Virus record (IMG/VR): IMGVR_UViG_3300044701_003360
Coordinates: 1-29,221 of that record
Reading direction: 5' to 3' (one strand)
DNA: 29,221 nucleotides
DNA from: a virus
Each line of letters opens with the position of its first letter. The first letter of the stretch is position 1. The position numbers were made by a program, and so were the translations under genes. The notes below the pieces were generated by a model. That model worked only from the letters and a program-made list of their open reading frames with translations. It did no database searches and had not been told where the DNA came from. Shown in pieces: positions 14,813 through 22,220 of this stretch.

Positions 14813-14815
14813 ATA
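14808..14815 (+). promoter_or_regulatory. Late-promoter candidate, near-leaderless
   Basis: TGTAAATA followed by TACTACTATG. The core matches the T4 late element TATAAATA at seven of eight positions. With a start about six bases further on, the leader before the ATG at 14823 would be only one or two bases. Confidence 0.55.
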
Positions 14816-14822
14816 TACTACT

Positions 14823-15251
14823 ATGCCAAGATCAAGTAAAGTTTTTTATTTTAATGTAGATACTGATTCGAACAGAAACAGTATTAATGCCAGCACAGTC
14901 AAGCATCCTGTTGGGACTGTAGGGTCTGCTATACTTTTTAGCAATAAAGAAGAAGGAAGTGGTTATTATAATGGAGATGGCTTCCATTCAGTCACTTATG
15001 TTCCTTGGCCAGAAACAGATAATATTAATTACGGTGAAAATAACAACTTTAGAGGCTCTATTGTAATTCAAGCGACATTAGCTGAAGAGCCCAACGAAGG
15101 TGACTGGGTAGATATAACTAGTACTCTAACTACTTTCGACGGAACTAATAATTTCAATACTTTCCACAATTTTTCTGGGAATTTTGTTTGGATTCGTGCT
15201 AAAGTAACAGTCAATCAAGGCGTTTTACGCCAAATCTTGTTCAATCACTAA
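14823..15251 (+). CDS. Probable virion structural protein, beta-rich
   Basis: A 142-residue protein: FYFNVDTDSNRNSINASTV, AILFSNKEEGSGYYNGDGFHSV, FRGSIVIQATLAEEPNEGDW, LTTFDGTNNFNTFHNFSG and NFVWIRAKVTVNQGVLRQIL. Alternating hydrophobic/polar strands with Gly/Asn turns and few charges resemble a jelly-roll or Ig-like module of tail or baseplate proteins. There is no signal peptide or enzyme motif. Its own late-type promoter element just upstream fits a virion gene. The exact place in the particle cannot be read from the sequence. Confidence 0.72.
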   Translation: MPRSSKVFYFNVDTDSNRNSINASTVKHPVGTVGSAILFSNKEEGSGYYNGDGFHSVTYVPWPETDNINYGENNNFRGSIVIQATLAEEPNEGDWVDITSTLTTFDGTNNFNTFHNFSGNFVWIRAKVTVNQGVLRQILFNH

Positions 15252-15263
15252 GATAAAAAATCA

Positions 15264-15271
15264 AATAAATA
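15264..15271 (+). promoter_or_regulatory. Late-promoter candidate ahead of the 15.3-18.9 kb genes
   Basis: AATAAATA, seven of eight matches to T4 TATAAATA, in the 86-base gap before the first gene with the shared N-terminal motif. The start site would be near 15277, giving a leader of about 60 bases. Confidence 0.5.
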
Positions 15272-15293
15272 CAATGATAGCACATTATCATTG
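15272..15293 (+). other. Hairpin in the intergenic gap
   Basis: A perfect 8-bp inverted repeat, CAATGATA / TATCATTG, with a 6-base loop (GCACAT). No T-run follows directly (GGGCC comes next; TTTT appears at 15309-15312), so termination is uncertain. A transcript starting at the adjacent late element would begin inside the left arm. Confidence 0.5.
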
Positions 15294-15337
15294 GGCCATT
15301 CAATGGGCTTTTGAGTTTACTTTTTAGGGTATCAAAT

Positions 15338-15658
15338 ATGAAACTGGTTGAATTTTTTAGTGTAAGCACCAAAGTAGAAGAAGAAATACTTGTCGACGAA
15401 GAAATGCAGAAAGAAGTTATGGCATTTATATTAGACAATGATCAAATTTACAAACAAGACCTTTTTCCTATCATTGAAAAAATGCGTAAGGGCAAAGACG
15501 TAACCAAAGATCTTTCTGAAATGGTTAAAAAATCCTGCTTAGAATTCTATAAAGAAAAAGAATTTAAGAAAGATCCAAACAAACTATTCCCTAAAAAAAT
15601 GAGGGAAAATATCATCAATAATTTGCACAAGATTGCTTCCGAGAATTATATAAAATGA
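15338..15658 (+). CDS. Small protein with capsid-targeting-like N terminus
   Basis: A 106-residue protein started at the ATG at 15338. The N terminus MKLVEFFSVSTKVEEE is the first of twelve related starts in this region (M-K-x-x-E-F-F, then acidic residues). The remaining sequence is charged and helical (MQKEVMAFILDNDQIYKQDLF, then VTKDLSEMVKKSCLEFYKEKEF) with a lysine-rich C terminus that could bind DNA. No family is recognised. It overlaps the metallopeptidase gene by four bases (ATGA). By analogy with T4 internal proteins it may be a head protein, but this rests on the N-terminal motif and context. Confidence 0.75.
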   Translation: MKLVEFFSVSTKVEEEILVDEEMQKEVMAFILDNDQIYKQDLFPIIEKMRKGKDVTKDLSEMVKKSCLEFYKEKEFKKDPNKLFPKKMRENIINNLHKIASENYIK

Positions 15659-16047
15659 AAGTAAAAGATTTATTATTAGAGTATTCCCTAGGAGACCGTC
15701 GAGAAATATTAAATGATTTCTTAAAGTATTGTGCTGATGTATTAGAAATAAATGAACTTCCAGAAATACAATTAGTGACTGATAAAAGCTATTCAGCGAA
15801 ATATAAATCATTTGGCGGTTATCAACCAGGTGAAAATAAAATAATTTTAGCTATCGAAGGTCGGCATATTGCTGACATACTCAGAACTCTAGCACACGAA
15901 CTAACCCACTACAAACAAGATTTGGAAGGTGACTTGGACGATCCTTACGCAGGGGAAACTGGTAGTGATCAAGAAAACGAAGCAAATAGTGTAGCAGGGA
16001 TATTAATGAGAGACTTTGGCAGAGCCAACCCTAATATTTACGAATAA
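15655..16047 (+). CDS. Putative zinc metallopeptidase with capsid-targeting-like N terminus
   Basis: A 130-residue protein starting MKVKDLLLEYSLGDRRE. HELTH at residues 81-85 is an HExxH zinc site in the helix IADILRTLAHELTHYKQDL; SDQENEAN (E107 or E109), about 22-25 residues later, offers the third ligand as in gluzincin/IrrE-like minimal peptidases. The length is that of a minimal catalytic domain. The N-terminal motif resembles a T4 capsid-targeting sequence, so the peptidase might be packaged and act on a host protein straight after injection, or act during head maturation. Substrate unknown. Coupled to both neighbours (ATGA overlap before, two bases after). Confidence 0.8.
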   Translation: MKVKDLLLEYSLGDRREILNDFLKYCADVLEINELPEIQLVTDKSYSAKYKSFGGYQPGENKIILAIEGRHIADILRTLAHELTHYKQDLEGDLDDPYAGETGSDQENEANSVAGILMRDFGRANPNIYE

Positions 16048-16049
16048 TT

Positions 16050-17063
16050 ATGAGAATAAGAGAATTATTAGAAGGTGGCTGGGACACCAAAGTAACACAA
16101 AGCACTGTGATAAAACCACAGATAGTAAAAGCTGCCTTATCTATAGCACAAAAATTTGCTGTTGATTTTAATTCTTTTTTAAAAGAAAAAGATATTCCCA
16201 GTATACGTATTGGCGCTCCTACAGGCAGTAGTGCTTATCATGACGTAGACCCAGAAGATAAAATTTATGGTGATGTAGATTTACAAATAGTAGTTCCTGC
16301 ATTAGAACAAAACGCGGGACTAACTATGGCACAGGTTCAGACTTTTTGGCATAAGTTAGAAGATGAATTTGTAAAAACTATCAAACCAAACTATATACAT
16401 CCAGAAAGTGAACCAGGACATCCAATTTTCTCTATAGGCAATGATCAATATGTGCAAGTAGACTTAATGCCACATCCAGTTCCATTAGAACAATGGGGAA
16501 GATATAGAGTCACTCCTGAAAGAGGACTAAAAGGTTTACTTTATGGAAATATGTTCAGTGTTTTGGGTGAACTACTACTGATGAGTATACAACACAGTGG
16601 AGCTCAAATTAAAGTTAGAGATGGGCAAAGACTCCCATACACTCCTACTAGAAAAGATTATGAACTACAAACAGTTACTTCTAATATCGAAACGTTTGTT
16701 TATGATATATTCATGCACGAAGCAAAATTGTTAGGAGTCACCAAACCATATATTGATCCATTGTTAAAAAAGCATCCTGGAGTTAACACACAAGATATTA
16801 AAATCAGTAATTTAGTTAATGCTGTTAAAGGCATAGCAAGTAGTTTTGAACTAAATGATATGTATGGTAAAGGTGCTTTGTCAAATTATGCTAATTCAAA
16901 TGACTTTATAAACAAATTTTTAGAAATATATGAAGCAAAAGCCATGAAAGATATCACTGCTAGTAAACGCGATAAAGCAGAAACTCCTGAAGCTAAGGCT
17001 CGTGCAGAAGATGATAAAAAGAAAGTTGCTCAAGGACTTGAGTTTGTTAAAGGACTATTCTAA
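16050..17063 (+). CDS. Pol beta-type nucleotidyltransferase with capsid-targeting-like N terminus
   Basis: A 337-residue protein beginning MRIRELLEGGW. IGAPTGSSAY then YGDVDLQIVV give the nucleotidyltransferase signature: GSS at 59-61, D75-x-D77, and a third acidic residue in YVQVDLMPHP. This places it in the DNA polymerase beta/CCA/2-5A synthetase-type superfamily, which transfers NMP to protein, RNA or small molecules. The helical C-terminal half ends in a charged segment. LLE followed by GG is a fit to the T4 gp21 protease consensus [LI]-x-E/[GAS]. Whether it modifies a host tRNA, protein or something else is unknown. A second DxD nucleotidyltransferase is encoded at 18161. Confidence 0.8.
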   Translation: MRIRELLEGGWDTKVTQSTVIKPQIVKAALSIAQKFAVDFNSFLKEKDIPSIRIGAPTGSSAYHDVDPEDKIYGDVDLQIVVPALEQNAGLTMAQVQTFWHKLEDEFVKTIKPNYIHPESEPGHPIFSIGNDQYVQVDLMPHPVPLEQWGRYRVTPERGLKGLLYGNMFSVLGELLLMSIQHSGAQIKVRDGQRLPYTPTRKDYELQTVTSNIETFVYDIFMHEAKLLGVTKPYIDPLLKKHPGVNTQDIKISNLVNAVKGIASSFELNDMYGKGALSNYANSNDFINKFLEIYEAKAMKDITASKRDKAETPEAKARAEDDKKKVAQGLEFVKGLF

Positions 17064-17803
17064 TGCGAGCAAGAGAATTTATGGAGCAAGCTCCTTTTAA
17101 AAATAATAAAGAAGACGAGTTAAGAAGAGCATTACAACGAGACATTGACATACCAGTGATGCCTACTGAAAAAGACTGGAGAACTGATCCAGAAGCTCGC
17201 AGAAAAAAAGAAAAAGAACAGGCATTAGAACTTCCACCTGTTAGTCCAGAGGATTTGATTGGTACTGGTATATTCAAAGCACCAGCTCTTGCCGCAGTTA
17301 ACACACTGTCAAAAACTGCTCCTAAAAAATTATCCACTAAAATTGGTGATATTGCATATGATTTAAAAAATAAACCCAATCCTTTCAATCCAATGACAAT
17401 AAAAGATGTTGGAACTGAAAAAGCAACTATACAATATCATGCTGATAATGCCTTTAGAAAAAAATATGGTATGGAGCCTCCAACATACGACATAGATAAA
17501 GATCTAAAAAGATTTGGTGGTACAGATGCATATCGCAAAGCCACCAACGATTATGCTACAATATCTAATGATTTTCAAAACAGAGGTTATAAGATTGGTG
17601 TCAGGTTTCCAGAAATTGGTGCCAATGTAGACAGCACTGATTTATTAACACCTAGAACTAGAATACCTAGTCCCAGCGCAAAAGAAAAATTTCAGGACAT
17701 TGTAGATAAAGAAGCGTTTAGAATTGCGAACCCTTTAAATATGTTAGATTTTAGCACAAAGGCTGTGGCTAATAGAAATAGGAATAACGATGAAAATAAG
17801 TGA
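17063..17803 (+). CDS. Unknown protein with capsid-targeting-like N terminus
   Basis: A 246-residue protein beginning MRAREFMEQAPFKNN. It is rich in Lys, Asp, Pro and Asn, with mostly disordered-looking segments (RRKKEKEQALELPPVSPED), one short apolar stretch (IFKAPALAAVNTLSK) and a C-terminal part with GVRFPEIGANVDSTDLL. No known domain recognised. It shares one base with the preceding stop (TAATG) and overlaps the next gene by 14 bases, so it belongs to a tight unit between the two nucleotidyltransferase genes and may be a partner or regulator of one of them; that is inferred from position only. Confidence 0.75.
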   Translation: MRAREFMEQAPFKNNKEDELRRALQRDIDIPVMPTEKDWRTDPEARRKKEKEQALELPPVSPEDLIGTGIFKAPALAAVNTLSKTAPKKLSTKIGDIAYDLKNKPNPFNPMTIKDVGTEKATIQYHADNAFRKKYGMEPPTYDIDKDLKRFGGTDAYRKATNDYATISNDFQNRGYKIGVRFPEIGANVDSTDLLTPRTRIPSPSAKEKFQDIVDKEAFRIANPLNMLDFSTKAVANRNRNNDENK

Positions 17804-18164
17804 ACTATTAGAATCTAAAGATGGCAAGGTCACCAAAAGACAACGAGAGTCTACTCGTGGTTTGCACATTTATTCAGATGGTGAAAAATGGAGCGGTGAT
17901 TATACTCAATATAGAGTTATGATGGCTGCTGCATGTACTGATGGCGAATCAGTACCAGACATGGATGCTAAAAGTTGGATAGGGAAATATAAAACAGCAC
18001 ATCCTTATTCCGAGGAAGATCAAAAAAAATTAAAAATGGCTTACAAGGCTGCAGGAGCCAGTTATAAAGATTTAAATCATGGTAATTTGGATAGTGATGA
18101 ACTAAAAAGTATTAACACGCATAGTCCTGTTGCTAAAAAGAAAAAGAATAGGTATGGCATATGA
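17790..18164 (+). CDS. Unknown small basic protein with capsid-targeting-like N terminus
   Basis: A 124-residue protein beginning MKISELLESKDGKVTKRQRE; LLE followed by S fits the gp21 cleavage pattern. After it come GLHIYSDGEKWSGDYTQYRVMMAAAC, SWIGKYKTAHPYSEEDQKK and a basic C terminus KKKKNRYGI. The tyrosine/tryptophan-rich middle looks like a folded domain; the ends look unstructured and positively charged, consistent with DNA contact inside a capsid. No family recognised. It overlaps both neighbours (14 and 4 bases) and lies directly before a nucleotidyltransferase gene. Confidence 0.75.
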   Translation: MKISELLESKDGKVTKRQRESTRGLHIYSDGEKWSGDYTQYRVMMAAACTDGESVPDMDAKSWIGKYKTAHPYSEEDQKKLKMAYKAAGASYKDLNHGNLDSDELKSINTHSPVAKKKKNRYGI

Positions 18165-18988
18165 AAATAAGAGAATTATTAGAAAGCGGTAAACGTCTAG
18201 CAGGACAAGGGATAGAAGTTTCGAGAGTCAATAAAGATGTATTTCTAAAAGCTAAATCTGTTTTAAATCCTATCTTAAAAAAAGCCGGACTTAAAGCAGG
18301 TTGGACTGCTGGCGGTGCAGGAAGTTTTGATCCTGAACATCCTTATGGTGGCGGTGGTAGAGAAGATAGCGGAGACATAGATATTATGATTGACCCTATG
18401 CAACTTTTAAAGCAGTTTCCACCAGACATCGAATCATATAACGCTGCGAGTAAAAAACCTTTAGGTCCAAAAGCCATGGCAACTACTCTAGCAGATCCTA
18501 ATAAAAAAGCTAGACTAGAACTGAGTGCTAGTAAATGGGCTTTGGCATCATATATGACTCAGAGTGGCTTTCCCACTGATCCTGGCACACTTACAGTAGA
18601 ATATTCAGATAATGGTAGAAGTTATTCTATTGATTTAATTGTTAGACCTGAAAGTTCTTGGGAACTACATTCACATGATTTTACTAGAGATCCTGGAATG
18701 AGAGGTGGACAACTATTTACAGATGTATATCCTACATTAGTCAAATTAGCCAGCAAATCTACTTTCACAGATCCTAAAACTGGCGAGGAAAAAGGTAGTT
18801 TACAATACAGTCCAGATAGGGGACTCGTAGATAGAGAAACTGACGAAGTAGTTGCTATAAACAAGAACGATATAGCTAAAATATTGCTAGGTCCAACTGC
18901 TACTGCTAAAGATATGTCAAGTATTTCGGGAATTAAAGACGCTTTAGCCAAAGATCCAGCAAAAATGCGTCAAGTCTTTCCAAATTAA
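18161..18988 (+). CDS. Second nucleotidyltransferase with capsid-targeting-like N terminus
   Basis: A 275-residue protein beginning MKIRELLESGKRLAG; its first ~25 nucleotides are nearly identical to those of the gene at 16050. WTAGGAGSFDPEHPYGGGG leads into EDSGDIDIMIDP with D72-x-D74, and YSIDLIVRP supplies a third acidic residue, a Pol beta-type nucleotidyltransferase pattern. The long Gly-rich loop between GS and the DxD pair is unusual. No obvious similarity to the other nucleotidyltransferase beyond motif and N terminus, so the two may have different targets. A late-promoter-like element follows its stop. Confidence 0.76.
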   Translation: MKIRELLESGKRLAGQGIEVSRVNKDVFLKAKSVLNPILKKAGLKAGWTAGGAGSFDPEHPYGGGGREDSGDIDIMIDPMQLLKQFPPDIESYNAASKKPLGPKAMATTLADPNKKARLELSASKWALASYMTQSGFPTDPGTLTVEYSDNGRSYSIDLIVRPESSWELHSHDFTRDPGMRGGQLFTDVYPTLVKLASKSTFTDPKTGEEKGSLQYSPDRGLVDRETDEVVAINKNDIAKILLGPTATAKDMSSISGIKDALAKDPAKMRQVFPN

Positions 18989-18993
18989 AATAC

Positions 18994-19001
18994 AATAAAT
19001 A
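18994..19001 (+). promoter_or_regulatory. Late-promoter candidate, leaderless
   Basis: AATAAATA followed by TAGCT and the ATG at 19007. Seven of eight bases match T4 TATAAATA. The expected start, about six bases on, coincides with the ATG, and no Shine-Dalgarno is present. Confidence 0.55.
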
Positions 19002-19006
19002 TAGCT

Positions 19007-20974
19007 ATGAAATTATTAGAATTCTTCAACTCCAGCAAAAAAGCTATAATGGAAGGCATTGACCATCCAGAAGACCTTATTATCTCTAATGGCAGTGCTG
19101 GCGCAGAAAGAGTTCTAAAAGACTTAATAAATTTACAGAAAGACCCCAGCACTGTTAGTGTTAAATGGGACGGATTTCCTGCTGTAGTATTTGGCAGAGA
19201 TTCAAAAGGTAATCTAGTGTTTGTAGACAAACACATGTATGACAAAATTTCTAAAGGTAAAATGAATTTTACTAGTATTAGATCATATGATGAAGAACGT
19301 GATGCTAATAGAACTAGTCTTTGGGAACAAGAAAGTGTATTAAGACCTGCATTAGATAAAGTAATTCCTAATGTTCGTGATCAATACTGGATGGGAGATC
19401 TAATGTGGACTGGAACTCCTAAAACAGATAATGGATATTTTGTTTTTAAACCAAATACTGTGGAGTATAGAGTAAAAATAGATGATACTCCTGGCAGAGG
19501 TAATACTTTAAGTGACAAAATTGCTAGAAGTGTTGGCGGTATTGCTGTACATACTTTTATACCTGGATTAGGTCAATCAGACCAACCATTAGTAGGTCTT
19601 AAAGGATTGAATGACGATGGTGGAATAACTTTCATGGTAGGAGAAATGAAAGATAAACCTAGGGTTGCAGTTAATACAGATTTAGCCAATAAAACTCAAC
19701 AAATTATTAGTCAACACAAATCATCAGTAGATAAATTTATTCAAGATCTAACAGAAATGAAATCTAAAAGTGTAATAACTGCCATGGGCCCATTTATTAC
19801 ACGTATGTTAGAAGAAGATGACATATCAGGAAACATTGTTCCGAGATTTTTAGAATTTTTAAAAGAAAGACTAACTGACTCAGCGGCGCAAAAAATGCTG
19901 GGAACTAATAAAGATGGTTGGTTGTATCAAGAAGATGGTGGCGGACCTGGACTATTAGGAATATGGTCAATGTGGGCAGCTATCACAGAACTTAAAACTA
20001 ATATTAAACAACAGATAGATGCTCAACAACAAGGTAGCGAAATAATTGCTATCACTGACGGCGTTAATGCACACGAAGGATATGTATTTGGTTCTGGAAA
20101 AGATAAACTAAAATTAATTGATAGATTAGGATTTAGTAGAGCAAATTTTGCTAAACACAAAGTCAGCGATGAAGAAGTTTCTCAAAAGAAACAAATGCCT
20201 TTAGCTGTGTTTTGTTTCGGTAGAATGAATCCACCTACATTAGGTCATGGATTAGTAATAAACAAGACTTTAGAGTCAGGTGGTGAAAACGCATTTATCT
20301 TTTTAAGTAACAGTGTTGGAACTGATGATCCGCTAGACCCATCTACTAAAGCAAAGTTTATAGCAGAAATATATCCAAATGCTGCAGGAAGAATAGTGAC
20401 TGATTTTGTTCAAGGTCCAATTTACGCTGCTAATTGGCTATATAGCAAAGGTTTTAGGAATATGGCATTTGTTGCTGGTAGTGATAGATTAGGCAAAGAA
20501 AAAGGTAGTATTGAAAAATTACTAAATGGTTGGAACAGCGGTCCTATTCGTAGCACTGATCCATCTGGCGCAAGAGATTTCGTTCACATGAGCTACATTA
20601 GTGCTGGAGATAGAGATCCAGAAAGCACAGGTATACAAGGATTTAGTGGCACTAAAGCTAGAGAGGCTGCGATTTCTGGCAATGAACAAAAGTTTCAAGA
20701 ATATACAGGTGTCGACTCTAATATTACTGTAAATGGGCTTACACTTTATCAAGCTGTTAGAAAAGCTATGAACTTAGATAAAGAAGAAGCAACTCCAGCT
20801 ACCAATGTAGTAGCAAAACAACCAGTCGCTAAAAAACAAATAGCAAAGAAGGTTCCAGGACAATCTCCCGAAACAGACAAACAAGTAGATAAATTAAATG
20901 CTTCTCTTAGAGAACAGCTTTCTGATTTACGTATAATTGTAGAAAATTTAAAACAGATTAGGAAATTAAAATGA
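19007..20974 (+). CDS. Fusion of KxDG ligase-like and TxGH adenylyltransferase-like domains
   Basis: A 655-residue protein beginning MKLLEFFNSSKKAIMEGI, another variant of the shared N terminus (IME followed by G fits gp21 cleavage). SVKWDGFPAVVFGRD gives K53-x-D-G56, motif I of ATP-dependent ligases and capping enzymes; NAHEGYVFG (E357) and KLKLID (K367/K369) fit motifs IV and V. The second domain has FCFGRMNPPTLGHG (T411-L-G-H414) and GFSGTKAREA (546-555), matching the NMN adenylyltransferase-type superfamily signatures (H/TxGH and ISGTxxR). The tail is Lys/Gln-rich with a coiled coil. Two AMP-transferring active sites in one chain suggest RNA or NAD metabolism; the actual substrate is unknown. 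Confidence 0.78.
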   Translation: MKLLEFFNSSKKAIMEGIDHPEDLIISNGSAGAERVLKDLINLQKDPSTVSVKWDGFPAVVFGRDSKGNLVFVDKHMYDKISKGKMNFTSIRSYDEERDANRTSLWEQESVLRPALDKVIPNVRDQYWMGDLMWTGTPKTDNGYFVFKPNTVEYRVKIDDTPGRGNTLSDKIARSVGGIAVHTFIPGLGQSDQPLVGLKGLNDDGGITFMVGEMKDKPRVAVNTDLANKTQQIISQHKSSVDKFIQDLTEMKSKSVITAMGPFITRMLEEDDISGNIVPRFLEFLKERLTDSAAQKMLGTNKDGWLYQEDGGGPGLLGIWSMWAAITELKTNIKQQIDAQQQGSEIIAITDGVNAHEGYVFGSGKDKLKLIDRLGFSRANFAKHKVSDEEVSQKKQMPLAVFCFGRMNPPTLGHGLVINKTLESGGENAFIFLSNSVGTDDPLDPSTKAKFIAEIYPNAAGRIVTDFVQGPIYAANWLYSKGFRNMAFVAGSDRLGKEKGSIEKLLNGWNSGPIRSTDPSGARDFVHMSYISAGDRDPESTGIQGFSGTKAREAAISGNEQKFQEYTGVDSNITVNGLTLYQAVRKAMNLDKEEATPATNVVAKQPVAKKQIAKKVPGQSPETDKQVDKLNASLREQLSDLRIIVENLKQIRKLK

Positions 20975-21495
20975 AAATCACTGAAATATTATTAGAAAAT
21001 AAAAAAGGCGTAAAAGCTCCAGTGAAACCTCGCAACTTTGTTGCCAAAAATCAACAGACTAGTGGCTCAGGTGCTCATCGTGATAAAAAGAAAGAGCAAA
21101 AGCAAGGTTACGAAAAACATAAAAGTAAAAGCGTAGCGGAAGGTTTCAATAACGAAATAGATATGGAACTACATCGTATTGCGCAATCTGAAGATGAGGA
21201 AATGTTAGTTGATGCTATGCACGGACTGTTAGGCACTGGTGTATCAGATACATTAGAAGATATGATTAATGAGTTAGCAGATGAATTAGCTGCTAAGGGA
21301 ATGACAGAACTATTAAATGATGAAGATAAAATGATAGAACTTTTAATGGATAAGGTTACAAAAGAATACGGCAATCCTGACATAGCGGAAGGTTTAAAAG
21401 ATCCAAAAGACAATCCTTGTTGGAAAGGATATAAGCCTGTAGGAACCAAAAAGAAAAATGGCAAAACTGTACCAAATTGTGTGCCTAAGGAATAA
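20971..21495 (+). CDS. Unknown protein with capsid-targeting-like N terminus and Cys-pair tail
   Basis: A 174-residue protein beginning MKITEILLENKKGVKAP. A very basic segment follows (KPRNFVAKNQQTSGSGAHRDKKKEQKQ), then an acidic helical middle with repeated ELADELAAKG-type heptads, then a C-terminal module NPCWKGYKPVG...VPNCVPKE with two cysteines about 18 apart. VAE followed by G (near residue 57) and IAE followed by G (near 138) fit the T4 gp21 cleavage consensus, so maturation at several points is possible. It overlaps the upstream gene by four bases (ATGA). The pattern suggests a head-internal or scaffold-type protein; no enzymatic motif is visible. Confidence 0.76.
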   Translation: MKITEILLENKKGVKAPVKPRNFVAKNQQTSGSGAHRDKKKEQKQGYEKHKSKSVAEGFNNEIDMELHRIAQSEDEEMLVDAMHGLLGTGVSDTLEDMINELADELAAKGMTELLNDEDKMIELLMDKVTKEYGNPDIAEGLKDPKDNPCWKGYKPVGTKKKNGKTVPNCVPKE

Positions 21496-21497
21496 AG

Positions 21498-21932
21498 ATG
21501 GAAAAATTACAACAAGCTCTAAAAATTGCATTTGCTAGTGAATTTAGTTTTTATCTAAAAGCACATTATTTTCACTGGAATGTTGAAGGCGAAAATTTTC
21601 AACAATATCATGAATTGTTTGGAAAAATTTATGAGGAAGTATATGCTAGTATTGATGATTTTGCAGAAAATATACGTAAAATAAATGCTTATACACCTGG
21701 TAGTTTAATCGGATTCAATATGCTGAGTGCTATCGAAGACGAAACTGTTATCCCGTCTGCAAAAGAAATGGTCATTGAACTATTACAGGACAGTGAGAAA
21801 ATGTCAGAGATTTTTAAATTCACTTTTAGACTTTCAGAAGAATATAACGAATATGGCCTAAGTGATTTTTTAGCCAATAGACAAGATGCACATAATAAAC
21901 ACAGCTGGATGCTAAGAGCAACATTAAAATGA
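21498..21932 (+). CDS. Dps-like ferritin
   Basis: A 144-residue four-helix protein of the Dps family. LKAHYFHWNVEG contains H26 of the HWN motif, QYHELF gives H38, and IDDFAENIR gives D53 and E57; these correspond to the inter-subunit ferroxidase ligands of Dps (E. coli H51, H63, D78, E82). The ending FLANRQDAHNKHSWMLRATLK is a typical Dps last helix. Dps forms 12-mers that oxidise iron and protect DNA. It lacks the shared N-terminal motif of its neighbours but lies in the middle of the same cassette, two bases after a motif-bearing gene. It may protect phage or host DNA during infection. Confidence 0.88.
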   Translation: MEKLQQALKIAFASEFSFYLKAHYFHWNVEGENFQQYHELFGKIYEEVYASIDDFAENIRKINAYTPGSLIGFNMLSAIEDETVIPSAKEMVIELLQDSEKMSEIFKFTFRLSEEYNEYGLSDFLANRQDAHNKHSWMLRATLK

Positions 21933-22219
21933 AACAATACAGAGTAACTAGTCAAGATATTAATCAATCCAGTGACGACGACTGTTACTTGGATCCAAAA
22001 GATCCTATACAAGAATTAAAAATACTTTCTGGTATGGGAGGAATAAACGGACAGGCAAGGTTACAAGAGTATAAACTAAGTCAGCGAGATATTAACATAA
22101 GTCATACAGCAAATAATAATGCAGAATTAATGAAACAACACGATATTAAACCTGGTACTCCAGAATGGTTTAAACTTTGGTTTAGCAAACCATATCTAAC
22201 AGGTGAGAAAAGGATTTAA
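21929..22219 (+). CDS. Small protein, unknown function
   Basis: A 96-residue protein beginning MKQYRVTSQDINQSSDDDCY, with ILSGMGGINGQARLQEYKLSQRDI in the middle and KPGTPEWFKLWFSKPYLTGEK at the end. No capsid-targeting-like start. The C-terminal KPGTPEWFKLWFSKP segment looks like a short linear module I have seen at the ends of other marine phage proteins, but cannot name. It overlaps the Dps-like gene by four bases (ATGA), so the two are co-translated. Mostly polar and likely flexible. Confidence 0.72.
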   Translation: MKQYRVTSQDINQSSDDDCYLDPKDPIQELKILSGMGGINGQARLQEYKLSQRDINISHTANNNAELMKQHDIKPGTPEWFKLWFSKPYLTGEKRI

Positions 22220-22220
22220 C

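Noticed and set aside
15272-15293. Terminator after the structural gene
   Set aside because: The 8-bp stem has no T-run directly after it; listed only as a hairpin.
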